A DNA stretch of 64,000 nucleotides from Thozetella sp. PMI_491 (lineage: Eukaryota > Ascomycota > Sordariomycetes > Chaetosphaeriales > Chaetosphaeriaceae). The stretch covers positions 434,001-498,000 of the forward strand of contig MU270029.1 of NCBI GenBank assembly GCA_021432635.1, read 5' to 3'. The notes beneath the pieces were generated by a model that was not told the DNA's origin, did no database searches, and worked only from the letters and a program-made list of their open reading frames with translations. Positions within the stretch are counted from its first letter, which is position 1; each line of letters begins with the position of its first letter. A program made the translations under genes and the position numbers. Shown here piece after piece: positions 22,240 to 33,100 of the stretch.

Positions 22240-23114
22240 CCTGCAGCACCCCCCAGTCGCTATCACACCCAGGCCCGCGTGCCGTGGTGCTATTCCCGTG
22301 CTCGTCGATCGCCTGTTCCCGCTAACCCCGGGCGCTGGCCACAACGCAGAATGCGAGCTAATGGGTATGCGAATCCTAGCAATTGGCCCTGAAATTTGGG
22401 CGAACCAGATAGGGGCAAGCGGCGGCCGGCTAATATTAAACCTGCGCCTTGGCTCGAATTGCGTGGCGGCAGCAGAGTTGCACAGCAGATGCGCCTTCGA
22501 TCGGGTCGTGTCAGCCTCTATTCGCCGGAACAGCTCCCGGACCTCTCTTGGATGTCAACTGGTTGTGCGGCTGGCCAATTTTCGCACGAATTGGCGGGAG
22601 ACGACCTGATTTTGAGAGATTAGGGCAGACTTTACCAAAGCTAACGCGCAACCCAGGCTCATGCCCAAGCCGATGGATGGTCCTAGCTTGTTTAGTCTGT
22701 GAACCCCTTGTCAGTTGCGTTGCCCGACCCACTAGTATGACATGGGAATTATATCCTCAACGTAATATCGTATTTTGTACGTACAGGAAGGCCGGGAAAA
22801 ACTTCCGTGCACACACTGGCGGCCGTTGGGTGAAGGGCCATTCTCTTCCCCCCTGGTACTGCACACTGAGGTTTCATTACATGTTGATGGTGATCGCCTT
22901 TCCCGTGTTTAGTGCAGTGCTACATCGATGAAGGCTAGGAGGGTCGCATATGCTGCTAGACTGGCAGAGATTTTCTGTGCCAACCACCGGAACGGAACCC
23001 CGTTCACGCCGGAACCAGTTGCATCTCGAAGACGGATAGCCAAGGTCCGAGGCAGTAAGATTGATGAATTGGGCAACCTAGTTGAAGGTTTCCTCAACGG
23101 CAAATTGCCTTTGC
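22240..23114. other. Intergenic region
   Basis: About 875 bp between the monooxygenase start and the 3' end of the F-box-like gene; it should hold the monooxygenase promoter. Open frames here are short and unrecognised. Confidence 0.5.
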
Positions 23115-24023
23115 TTACAGAACCGGAAAACCTTCCTCGTCGTTACTGTCTTCGTCCGAAAATCCCCCCTCATCCTCGTCCTCTTGGCTTTCATCCCCGG
23201 ACAAATCAGAATCCTCGCCAAAGGTACATGCAAATCTCACCGTCGTCGTTTCTTCCTCGTAGTCACCATCTAGCGGCTCAAGCATCCAGTTGCCCCGGCC
23301 TTGGTAGTCGCTACATAGCGTTAGCAGGTCCAACGGCGACGGGACGGAAGGGTAGGCTAACAAGTTTGTGGGATCCAAGAGCAGAGCTACCTGCTCATCG
23401 CTCACGTGCTCTGGGTCCACCTCCCCCAGCTGCACCACAACTCTTGCGCTGAGGATCTTGACGGAAGCGAGCGCCTCCAGGATCCGGCATATCGAAGCCG
23501 CTGACACGGATGCCTCGCCACCCTGCGCCTGCGCCTGGAGGAACACCTCAAGTGAGCGAAGTCTGGTGCCATGGCCGATGGCGTTTAAGAAGCTGTTCAT
23601 CCGATCCATAAACCGATCCATCGTGGCCTCGTCCGTCGGCAGAAGATTGACTCGGAGATCTGTGGCAAAGGCCAAGCGGCGATTGCCATCTGAGAAGCGC
23701 ATTGAAGCCCTCTCCTTATCGTCGAAATCATCATCCCCCATGATGTTGACCAAGAAGGTCGCTTTCTCGGACAGGACCGTGAGCGCTTCCTGGTGGATCT
23801 GCCTGCACGTGGACAAAACCGGCGTCAATTCTGTCTTGCCGACGTGCGCCTCGAGGTGGCTGGCCGTGTAGTCGTACATGCTGTCGTACAGCTGAAAGAC
23901 ACCGAAGAGGTTATCTGGGAGCTCCTCGATGAGTGCATCGTACAGTTCTGCGAAGATCTTGAGGCGCAACTCGGTTGGAAGGCCGAGGAGCGAGGCCTGG
24001 GGGTGTGGGCACTCCGAAGCCAT
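23115..24023 (-). CDS. F-box-like hypothetical protein
   Basis: Single exon, 302 residues from ATG 24023 (the longer frame starts with TTG at 24077). The N terminus has an F-box-like leader, LLGLPTELRLKIFAELYDAL, common to a very large group of fungal proteins, followed by LSTCRQIHQEAL, another hallmark of that group. The middle predicts alternating helices and strands without named domains. The last 40 residues are almost wholly acidic (GEDSDLSGDESQEDED and following). F-box proteins link substrates to SCF ubiquitin ligases, but many fungal proteins with this leader have no proven partner. No clear tie to neighbours. Confidence 0.75.
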   Translation of the reverse strand: MASECPHPQASLLGLPTELRLKIFAELYDALIEELPDNLFGVFQLYDSMYDYTASHLEAHVGKTELTPVLSTCRQIHQEALTVLSEKATFLVNIMGDDDFDDKERASMRFSDGNRRLAFATDLRVNLLPTDEATMDRFMDRMNSFLNAIGHGTRLRSLEVFLQAQAQGGEASVSAASICRILEALASVKILSARVVVQLGEVDPEHVSDEQVALLLDPTNLLAYPSVPSPLDLLTLCSDYQGRGNWMLEPLDGDYEEETTTVRFACTFGEDSDLSGDESQEDEDEGGFSDEDSNDEEGFPVL

Positions 24024-26166
24024 CTCGTTTGTGCTGAGTCTAGATGCTGTGTTGGTGGTGTTGCGAACAAATTGCAATCTGGAGCATCCACACCGCTCCG
24101 GAGACGGCCTTAGATAGTCAGTTGTGTCGGCGCTGACGGCCGGAGGTCGGTGGTCATTGCGGAGGAGTTTGTGGAGTTAAACGGCGGACTTCAGAGCGCG
24201 GGGTCGGCGGAGCGGGCTTGAGTCATCGATCGGGCGAGACTAGCCGCCGATGAATCACGGGCCAACTTGCGTCAGTCGGCGTCGGGAGCGCCCGACGGAG
24301 GTAACACTAGCAGGGGACATATTGGACAAAACTCATCTTGAGCATTAACCCTTAGACGAAAGGGGGAGCGCCACCAAGGACCGGAGATCGGGAGAAAAAG
24401 AAAAGGGGCGGGCCTGAGCTCGAATTCCCGGGCTCGTGTTGCTAAGGAGTCGGGTTTGTCAAGAGCCCCCATCGAGGATCCTTCGCCATTAAGATGCATG
24501 CTCCTTTCGCGCTGGCTGCAACGGTGGCCGCGAGGCTCTGTGGGGGTCTTGAGCGCAAACACCGCAAAAACACCCCATCCGATCATCATCATCCTACCAG
24601 GTAATACGGCACAGCCCTGGCGTGGTCGGCTGGAAGGATCGAGAGCCCAGCGAGCAAGTTCAATGACCTGATTTCCAAGCTTGCGTCGCTGGGTCCTGAG
24701 AAAAACCCAGTGGGTTCCAGAACCCTGCCCCAGTTTGCATGCAACAGAATAGGCGCGGAAGGTCCAGTTGGTTGTAATTGTCGATGGGGGCCGCGTTTGT
24801 TGAACTACCTACCTACCTACCTACCCAATGCAGCCAAGGTAGGATAGCGGGTGATAGGAATGCTTACCAGCATACGGGCATATGTAGTACAAATTAATTA
24901 TCACACTGCACCGACTATTTACGCAGCGCAGTGCAGCGCAGCGCGACGTCCAACCGCATCTGAGCACAGGACTTGTGGGTGCGTGCTGGCGGCCCAACGA
25001 CGTACTTGCGAAGTGCGAAGTAGTAATACGGAAGTACAGCTGCCGGAGCCGGAGCGAGGAACAAGTGCACACATCTGCGAGCTGGGCGCGCATCCTGGAA
25101 AGCTGACCTGGATGAGGGTGGGAAGGGGGGTTCTCGATCAGCTCGCCTTTTCCCATTTTTTTGCTCCTATTCCCGTTTGATCGACAAAGCAAATTAGATG
25201 GCCTACCGATCTTGGCCTAACTACTATGCTAGGATAGCGGTATCCTAGCCCCAGTAGCTCGGTAGAAGGATGGTGGATAGGTACGAGCCCTGCCGGCAGG
25301 CATTGCCGCTGGTGCGCTCGCTACGCACTACCTTGGCAAAGCTGCAGCCAATTCAGGTACCACGAAGTTGGGACTGAGACTGCGCCATGTGCTAGCCAAG
25401 AACGGAAAGCTGGCGGGGCGGCAGCCCGCCCACTTCCCCGGTTTTCCCGCAGAGCGATGGCTTCGCGCTCATTAAAAAATTCATTGCAGAAATTGATGCG
25501 TGTTGCGTTGGCGACCGGGGTCACCCATGGGTGGGGGGTCCCAGGGCTGAGGCTATAATGTGCGGCACAGGTCGCGGGAGCTGCCAGGGTATTACCGCAT
25601 TGTAGGCGACTGTCGCATCGCCTACCCGCGGAATCCAACAGACGGCGAGAAAGAAAAATAACCTCTGGTCGTTAGGGCCAAGTGCACATAGTAGAAAGTA
25701 GAAATAAAAGTTTATAAGGCTTTTTACGCACAAAGACCCCCTTCTATGCAGCGAGCGCAGAGATTCAGTCACGTATTATACCTATCCTGTCCTCATATGA
25801 TGTGCTGGACTTTTGCCCACGTGCTGGGGGAGTACGCGACCAGGAACTGGATAGCCCCAGGGAGTGAGAGAGTGGGTGAGCTCGCTTGTTGGGGTGTCTA
25901 CCCCCCTGTCCCCTCCCCTCCCCTGGGCTGGAAGAATTGGTCTTGGCTTCGATTAAGGTACCCCCTCCTCTGTACGTAGTGCCAGACAACAACAGTGGTG
26001 CTAGCCAACATGGGAGGCCCTTCCCAGACTCTCAGCCCACACTTGCTTATAAGGATGACGACGTCTCACGGAATGTCGGGATGCTCGTCCATTCCCCTCC
26101 CCATTCCCTACAGAGTCCCTCACTCAGACCTGCCAAGAGTCACCGTGGAACCTTAGTCAACTCGAG
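24024..26166. other. Gene-poor region with BBE-oxidase promoter
   Basis: About 2.1 kb. It holds only short unrecognised frames, a CTAC microsatellite and, near 25910-25925, a CCCCT-rich run. TTATAA at about 26046 lies roughly 120 bp upstream of the BBE oxidase ATG and may be its TATA element. Confidence 0.5.
24805..24824. repeat. (CTAC)5 microsatellite
   Basis: Five tandem CTAC units, uninterrupted, in the gap upstream of the F-box-like gene. Confidence 0.95.
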
Positions 26167-27868
26167 ATGTTCAGCCAACGCACTCTCGCCCAGGGCCTCA
26201 TGCTCTGCATGACCCTGGCCTCCACGGTCTCAGCAGACGCTGTTTGCGTAAGTTCGATCCCCCCCCCCCCGGTACGTCGAGCACCGGATATTAACCACTC
26301 TTCTAGTGCAATGACCTCAGCGTCGCGCTGGGCGATGACGTCTTCTACCCCAACGGGACCAACACAACCGTAGGGACGACCCAGGTCGTGTCTCTGTACA
26401 CGAGCCTGAACACGGGTCGCTGGTCCAACACCGCCATCCTGTCGCCCAGCTGCATCTTCCGGCCCACGTCGGCGGAACACCTCTCCCAGGCGATGCAGAT
26501 CCTGACCCAGGGATCCTGCCAGTTCGCCGTCAAGTCCGGCGGCCACATGCCCATCCCCGGCGCCAACAACATCGACAACGGTGTGTCCATCGACCTGCAG
26601 TACCTCAACCAGACCGTCCTGTCGGCGGACAAGAAGACTGTCCATCTGGGCACGGGTACCAAGTGGATCAACGCCTACCACGCCTTCGCCGACGACGGCA
26701 TCGGCTTCACCGGCGGCCTGTGCGGCACCACCGGCGTGGGCGGCGTCACCCTTGGTGGCGGCCAGTCCATCTTCTCGGCCCAGAAGGGGTGGGCCGTCGA
26801 CAACATCGTCAACTACGAGATTGTGCTCGCGTCGGGCGAGATCGTGAGCGCCAACGCGACGACCAACAGCGACCTGTACAAGGCGCTGAAGGGCGGCGGT
26901 CCCAACTTTGGCATCGTCACCCGGGTCGACATCCAGACGTTTGAATACGACAACAAGCTCTGGGGAGGCGAGCTCGTCGTGCCCGCCCTGCCGGCACTTG
27001 CTGAGGTGGCCCTCTCCGCCACGACGGCCTACACGACGGCCAACAACCTGGTCCAGGACACGGCCCTCCAGACCGTCTTCTTCTACTATGCCAACGGCAA
27101 CAAGGTTATCGACTTCGCCATGGCCAGCACCGACAACGTCGTGAGCCCGGCCATATTCGCCCCCATTACCGCCTTGTCGGCCTATGCGGTGGAGAACACT
27201 CTCAGCTCGCGTACTATGCCCGACCTGATTGAGGAGATCATCACGACCCAGCCCGAGGGTTACCGGTAAATCCCCCGTGACGGACCCATCGCTCTCGCAC
27301 CAGTCTGCTAACTACTATCACAGCCAACTATGGGCCACCGTGACTTTCAAGAACGACCTGGCCACCATGGAGGAGGTGCACAACATCACCAACGCCATCT
27401 ATGCGCAGGTGAACGGTACCGTGCCCGACATGGACTGGGTGTTCTTCTACAGCCCGCAGCCTAAGATCATCGAGACCTTCGGTGAGAACATGCTCAACCT
27501 GCAGGATGTGGACCACGACCAGATGAGTAAGTCCTGCTTAGCCTCCCCAGCAACCGTCAATCGACCACCAGACTGACCCGTGCTCCCTAGTCGTCTTCAT
27601 CACCCCGCGCTGGCTGGATGCTGCCTATGACTCGGCCATGTACGCTGCTGCCGAACAGTGGGTCAACGAGGTGACAGCGGTGACCCAGGCCCTTGGCACC
27701 GACGACCCTTTCCTGTACCTTAACTTTGCCGCCAAGTTCCAGAAGCCCCTCTGCGCCTACGGCGACAAGAACATCCAGTTCCTCAAGCAGGTCGCCGCGA
27801 AGTACGACCCCAACTCCGTCTTCCAGACCCTCATGCCCGGCGGCTTCAAGCTCAGCCAGGCTTGTTAG
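26167..27868 (+). CDS. Secreted BBE-like FAD-linked oxidase, 4 exons
   Basis: Predicted 506 residues: exons 26167-26247, 26307-27265, 27324-27526 and 27591-27868, all in phase (donors GTAAGT, GTAAAT, GTAAGT; acceptors TTCTAG, TCACAG, CCCTAG). A signal peptide is clear (MFSQRTLAQGLMLCMTLAS...VSADA). FAD-binding PCMH domain: VKSGGHMPIPGANN gives the His for covalent flavin (residue 107), and GGLCGTTGVGGVTLGGG gives a Cys at 166, the spacing seen in bicovalent enzymes such as glucooligosaccharide oxidase. The C-terminal BBE segment ends AAKYDPNSVFQTLMPGGFK. Members oxidise sugars, alcohols or metabolite intermediates with O2, making H2O2. Several Asn-X-Thr/Ser sites fit secretion. Codon use is strongly GC-rich. 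Substrate unknown. Confidence 0.93.
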
Positions 27869-28854
27869 GTAGATGTGGGATTTGCTCTTGGGTACCGGCG
27901 TTCAGGAGGGTTATGACATATGTGGAACGGGCATTAGACAGGGCAAGAGGTAGGCTCAGCGAGGACTAGAGCATACGCCAGGCGCAATAAAATTAATGTT
28001 TTGATGTCTATGAATGCGATTTCTCCAATACCGTTGCCTGCACGGAATACTGCACGTACGGTAAGATAAAATCCTATGAAGATGCCCCAACGCGGTCTTC
28101 CGCCACGTTTTGAAAGTCCAGGCCATGCTCGTTACGAGTGCAGCTGGTAAACAATCCCGCGAGGGTGTATTCGCCGCACCTGAGAGAGAACAGCCGGCGA
28201 GATCGTGCGAAATAATTGGCCCAGCGATGTGCGTACTGTTGCAAAGAAACGAAGTCAAGAAGGTCTGTCTACCAGCGTGGAGTGGAGTGATCTGCTAGAG
28301 CAAGGATAGGAGTATACTCTGTTACCTTTCTAATAATATCTAGAGACATTTCCGTGCTATGGGAATATTGGGAGTGAATCTTCCGATACAGATCAGCTAT
28401 TGGCGGTGTTATTTGCTTTGGCTGGGCACCAAATGCCATGTGTTAGCACGTGCTGACGGCAAGGCGATGTCCCTGAACTTGCAGATAAAGTTCACTCTAG
28501 CTATGCGCTTCGGTGGATTTAGTATGACATGGTCCGGATGCTGTAGGGAGTGCCAGCTAAGAAGAGGTCTTTGTTCAATGCCGTGCTGTGGTGGATTCGA
28601 TGAGAAAGTTACCTTTGTCTCACTATGGCACATTCCAAGCCGAGGGCCAAATCGAGGTAGCGGCGGAACCACATGTAACGCCTTGCATCAGCAGACCGAT
28701 TACGGCAATGTAATGTCGTCATATGTTTTAGTCTTCAGTCCTTCCATGGGGAACTAAGATTCAGTAGCTGCCTGCTTAATTCTTATAAATAGGCCCCATG
28801 GCTCGAGCTTTATATTTGCTCGAAGCTATTCGACTAACACTATCTACCCACAAC
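27869..28854. other. Intergenic region
   Basis: About 985 bp between the BBE oxidase and the caleosin. Only short unrecognised open frames are seen apart from the TATA element listed separately. Confidence 0.5.
28784..28791 (+). promoter_or_regulatory. TATA box of the caleosin gene
   Basis: TATAAATA lies 64 bp upstream of the chosen caleosin ATG. An in-frame ATG at 28798 is only a few bases downstream of the box, too close for a normal leader, which supports the start at 28855. Confidence 0.6.
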
Positions 28855-29794
28855 ATGCAACCCAAGCCAATTGCCACTTCAATCAAGGCCGTTCCGGTCA
28901 CTGTGGAACGGAAGCCTTTCATACAGCCGAATGACGATCTGAGATTAACCCATCCGGGTACGCCGATGCACACTCCTGGGCACTCGCTCATCGCTTACCA
29001 TCGATACTAGGTACGGCGAGAGCCAATGTTGCTGCTACTTACGATCATCCAGACGGCACCACAACAGGAGGCTGGGCGGAACACCATAAACATCAAACGG
29101 TGAGATCGCCAGGTTTGGCGGGACACACGCCTGTTCATGTGCCATTTCGGCAAGCTTACGATGCTTCTCTGCTTCCTAGGTCTTGCAACAGCATTGCGCG
29201 TTCTTTGATACGGTATAATCAAATGCGTATTAGGTACCTCAATGAAACTAACCACTCCCTGTAGGATGGGGACGGAATAATCTGGCCTTCTGACACTTTC
29301 CGGGGGTTTTCTCGGCTCGGGTTCTCCATATTCCTCGCGCTACTGTCGACGATTATAATTCATGCGAACTTCGCATACCCCACGTCACCATCAATTATTC
29401 CAGATCCTTTTTTCCGCCTTTATATCCAAAATATCCACAGAGCTAAGCATGGGAGTGACACTGGGACCTACGATAACGAAGGTCGCTTTGTCCCACAGAA
29501 GTTCGAGGACATGTTCGCAAAATACGCCGGGGAGAAGGAGTACATTACTTTCCGGGATGTGATACGACTTCTCAAGGGCCAGCGAGGCATCATGGACCCG
29601 ATCGGGTGGGGAGGAGCTTTTTTCGAATGTAGGTTGAATTTCAAGACTGGTATGCGCATGCTAATCCTGCTCTAGGGGCGGCGACATACATATTGCTATG
29701 GCCTGAGGATGGCCGCATGAAGAAGGAGGATATCCGGCGTATCTATGACGGAAGCTTGTTCTATGCTATTGCAGCACAGCGAGCCAAGAAGTAG
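28855..29794 (+). CDS. Caleosin (lipid-droplet peroxygenase), 5 exons
   Basis: Predicted 235 residues: exons 28855-28957, 29011-29099, 29180-29212, 29265-29628 and 29676-29794; every junction is in phase. The product matches caleosins throughout: HPGTARANVAA, PDGTTTGGWAEHH, then VLQQHCAFFDTDGDGIIWPSDT, a single EF-hand with the first haem-ligand His (69). A hydrophobic hairpin follows (FSIFLALLSTIIIH, second His at 108) with a proline knot (YPTSPSIIPDP). The C-terminal half keeps PQKFEDMFAKY, ITFRDVIRLLKG and GWGGAFFEWAATY. Caleosins sit on lipid droplets or ER and use hydroperoxides to oxygenate fatty acids, with Ca2+ at the EF-hand. In Aspergillus a caleosin acts in sporulation and lipid storage. 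One exon is only 33 nt. Length is normal for fungi. Confidence 0.92.
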
Positions 29795-30181
29795 CCATCA
29801 AGCCAAGCCGGGCTATAAGCTTCAATACTGTCGGCGGTTCTGCAATATGCCCTATATAGTTTAGACGCATGGCAAGTGAGGTTTTTGATAGGCAGCCCTA
29901 TCTTTTATTGTATCCTACTGGAGATGGGACGATTCATTGCTGGATTGGTAGCATCGACATACGAAAATAGAAACTGCACTTTGTTCAGCTCACCGCCCTA
30001 AAATGACACTTCTGATGTGCACACTGAAGAGGCTCAACACAAGCCAATCAAGATGTGCCACCAAGTCGACAGCCTCGTTTTGCGTCCCGCATCTGCAAAA
30101 CTGAACAAACACTCAATTTCATTCTGTTCCCACAAATTGGAGGCTACACAGCTCTTGAACATATTCGAACGTCTTGCGGAG
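29795..30181. promoter_or_regulatory. Gap holding the NLR-1 promoter and leader
   Basis: About 390 bp between caleosin and NLR-1. The NLR frame stays open back to 30017, with another in-frame ATG at 30053, so part of this could be coding if that start is used. Confidence 0.4.
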
Positions 30182-33100
30182 ATGGCGGCATTGCTGGAGG
30201 AGCTTGCGAGCATGCTACATGCCGCCAGTCGCCGAACTTGGGCGACTCTCGTCATCGTCGGCATCGGGACTCTCCTCTTCGCACTCGTCCGGCGCGGCCG
30301 CCTCTGGCGCCAACGAGAAAAGCAGAGATCTTTACCTGCCCATCCCAATCTGCTCCGGGATCCTCCATCGTACAAAAGTTTTTCCCTACGCATCACAGCA
30401 ATCCCAGCTAGCACAACACAAGAGGAGCTCGAGCGCGATCTTGCGTCCATCATCGACGAAGACAGTGACTTAAAGCAGTCCGTCCGTGAAATACATTACC
30501 ACTACCTAGTCCAGCGAGACTCGAACCTTTCTTGCGCGACGGCTACGGTTTCCACGTCCCTTCCGGCAAAGGAGTTGATCAAGAAGTTGAGCCAGGCCTG
30601 CCGCATTAAATCATACCACTTTGATGTGGACTTTTACGGCATCACGCCGCTTTACGAAGATAAAGATGCAGATGTAGAGTGCGTATCCGCAGCTACTTTG
30701 AATGAAGCGAAATCTTTACTGATCTGTTTACTGGAGCAGCGTCATCGCCGTACCCGGCCTGGGAAGCCACGCGATGGGCACGTGGAAGTCCCCGAAAAGC
30801 GACAAAATCTGGCTTCGAGATTTCCTTCCCCACGACATCGCCGGTATCCGAATCTTGGTTTACGGTTACGATACGTCCCTTCTGAATAGTGATTCAAGAG
30901 CTTCGATCGAAGATTTAGGCTCGGGCCTTCTAGCATCGCTCTTAGCCTTGAGAGCGAATACGGTAAATCAGCACCTTGAAGGATGTGTGCTGCGTAAACT
31001 TACGGTACCGCAGGCCTACCGCCCGATACTATTCATCGGTTACAGTTTGGGGGGTTTGGTAGTGAAGGAGGTAAGTATTGAGAGGATTGGTGAGTTTAAG
31101 TAAGCACTTGTTGACTGTAAAATGTCACTCAGACCCTCGTCCATGCCAGCAATAAACCCAATGACCAGCAGTGCCAGAATCTCAGGAAATCTTGTTACGG
31201 GCTACTCTTCTTTGGCGTTCCAAATTTTGGATTACGAAATCCGCAGCTGGTTAGCATTGTCCAGAACAAACCCAACAGGGTACTCGTCCAAGACCTCGTC
31301 GTTGACGATGATTCTGAGCCATCGACATTCCTGAAGAGACTATCCGACCAGTTCGCCGGATGTTGTGGGAATCGGTTCAAGTACAAGATCGTCTCATTTT
31401 ATGAGACGAAGCTTAGCCCTACTGTGGAGGTACGTTCGCGGTTGCACGATCCAGGGAACGTATTCTAATAGTCTATGTGATTCAGATTCAACTAGACGGT
31501 ACCCTGACCAAAACTGGCTCAAAGATTTTCATGGTCACCCAGAAGTCAGCGACTAGTACCGGCTTAACCTCGATTGCTGACGAAGACAATATTGCTCTAC
31601 CCGCCGACCACACGGGACTAGTGAAATACGAGAGTATGGCACAAGAAGAATATTCCATTGTGAAAGAGCGAATCAAGCTGCTTGCAGCGAAAGCAAGGGT
31701 TGAAGTTGGGATTCGGTTCGGACCGAAGTGTATGTAATTAGTTCATAGTCTTGGGAAGCCCATATAAATACTAATTCGCTGTCCAAATAGCCATCCCAAA
31801 CCCACCCAAACCTGATCGTAGAATAATAGAACGCTGCTTGCAATCGCTAGCCTTTAAGGAGATGCATAGTCGATCTCACGAAATAGTCGAACCTTCAAAA
31901 GGGACATGTCAGTGGCTACTCAAGCATGGCGCTTACCAGAAATGGGTCACTGAGCGTGGCTTGCTCTGGATCCGAGGGAAGCCTGGCTCCGGCAAGTCTA
32001 CACTGCTCAAATTTGCTATGAAAAAGGCGGCTCTAGAAACCGGAAACGTTCACTATCCGACCAATGCCTTGGTATTATCTTTCTTCTTCCATGGCCGCGG
32101 ATCGGTCCTACAACGGACACCCCTTGGGCTATTCCGATCGCTTCTATATCAGCTTCTCGATCACGTCCATGATGGGCTTCCTGAACTAGTGAGCAAGTTT
32201 GACCACACCTGCAAGACCATCGGCAAACCTGGTAAGAGCTGGGATTGGCTGGAAGAAGAACTCCAAGAGTACTTCTTGACCTCACTACCCCGAGTGCTCA
32301 AAAAAACCGGCGTCATCATTTTCATCGACGCTGTAGACGAGTGCGGCCAGGCTCCTGCGGTCAAATTAGTGGAATTTTTTGAGCACAGCATCGGGGCCCT
32401 CACCACCGAAACCAATCGCCTAGGGATCTGTTTAGCTTGCCGGCACTACCCCGAATTGACCCTTCAGTATGGATCTACATTGAGCACAGAAGAACAGAAC
32501 AGGGACGATATCGACAGTTATGTACAAACTCAACTTTCCCGACTCAACGCGGAATGGGCACCAACAATTGCCAGCCTCGTTACAGAACGAGCTGCTGGGG
32601 TGTTCATGTGGGCCCGCCTAGTCATGGATGAAGTACAAAAGCTCGTGCTCGAGGGTGCTAGTTTGGAGAATATCAAAACAGCCGTTCGCCGCGTCCCAGA
32701 GGTGCTTGAAGATATATACCAGAACTTGACCCAGGTAATGAGGGGCCAAAGTGATTCACTCAAGCTAGTGCGATGGATCTGCTTTGCTCAGCGCCCATTA
32801 TCTGCGGACGAAATGAGATGGGCAATCGCCGTTGACCCCGATATCCCGCACCAGTCTTTAAAACAATACAAAACCATGGTGTGCGATAAGAAGGCTATGG
32901 AACGACGAGTCATGCATTTAAGCTGTGGGCTTGCGGAGGTTGTGTTATTGGAAAACGCAACGGTCGTCCAGTTCATTCATGAGACTGTCCAGCAGTATTT
33001 CCAAGATACAGGCCTACTCCTCCTCGAGAGACTCTCCGAAAGGGACGGAGTTATGACTAGATTATTTTCAGCAAGGGCGCATTACTCCCTCTCCAGGATA

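Noticed and set aside
28359-28757. 132-codon Cys-rich plus-strand frame
   Set aside because: No signal peptide, homology or splice context; it lies in the caleosin upstream region and looks like chance.
30017-30181. Extending NLR-1 to the beginning of its open frame
   Set aside because: The frame opens with GTG, and the added sequence has no domain. ATG 30182 has the better context, though 30053 cannot be excluded.
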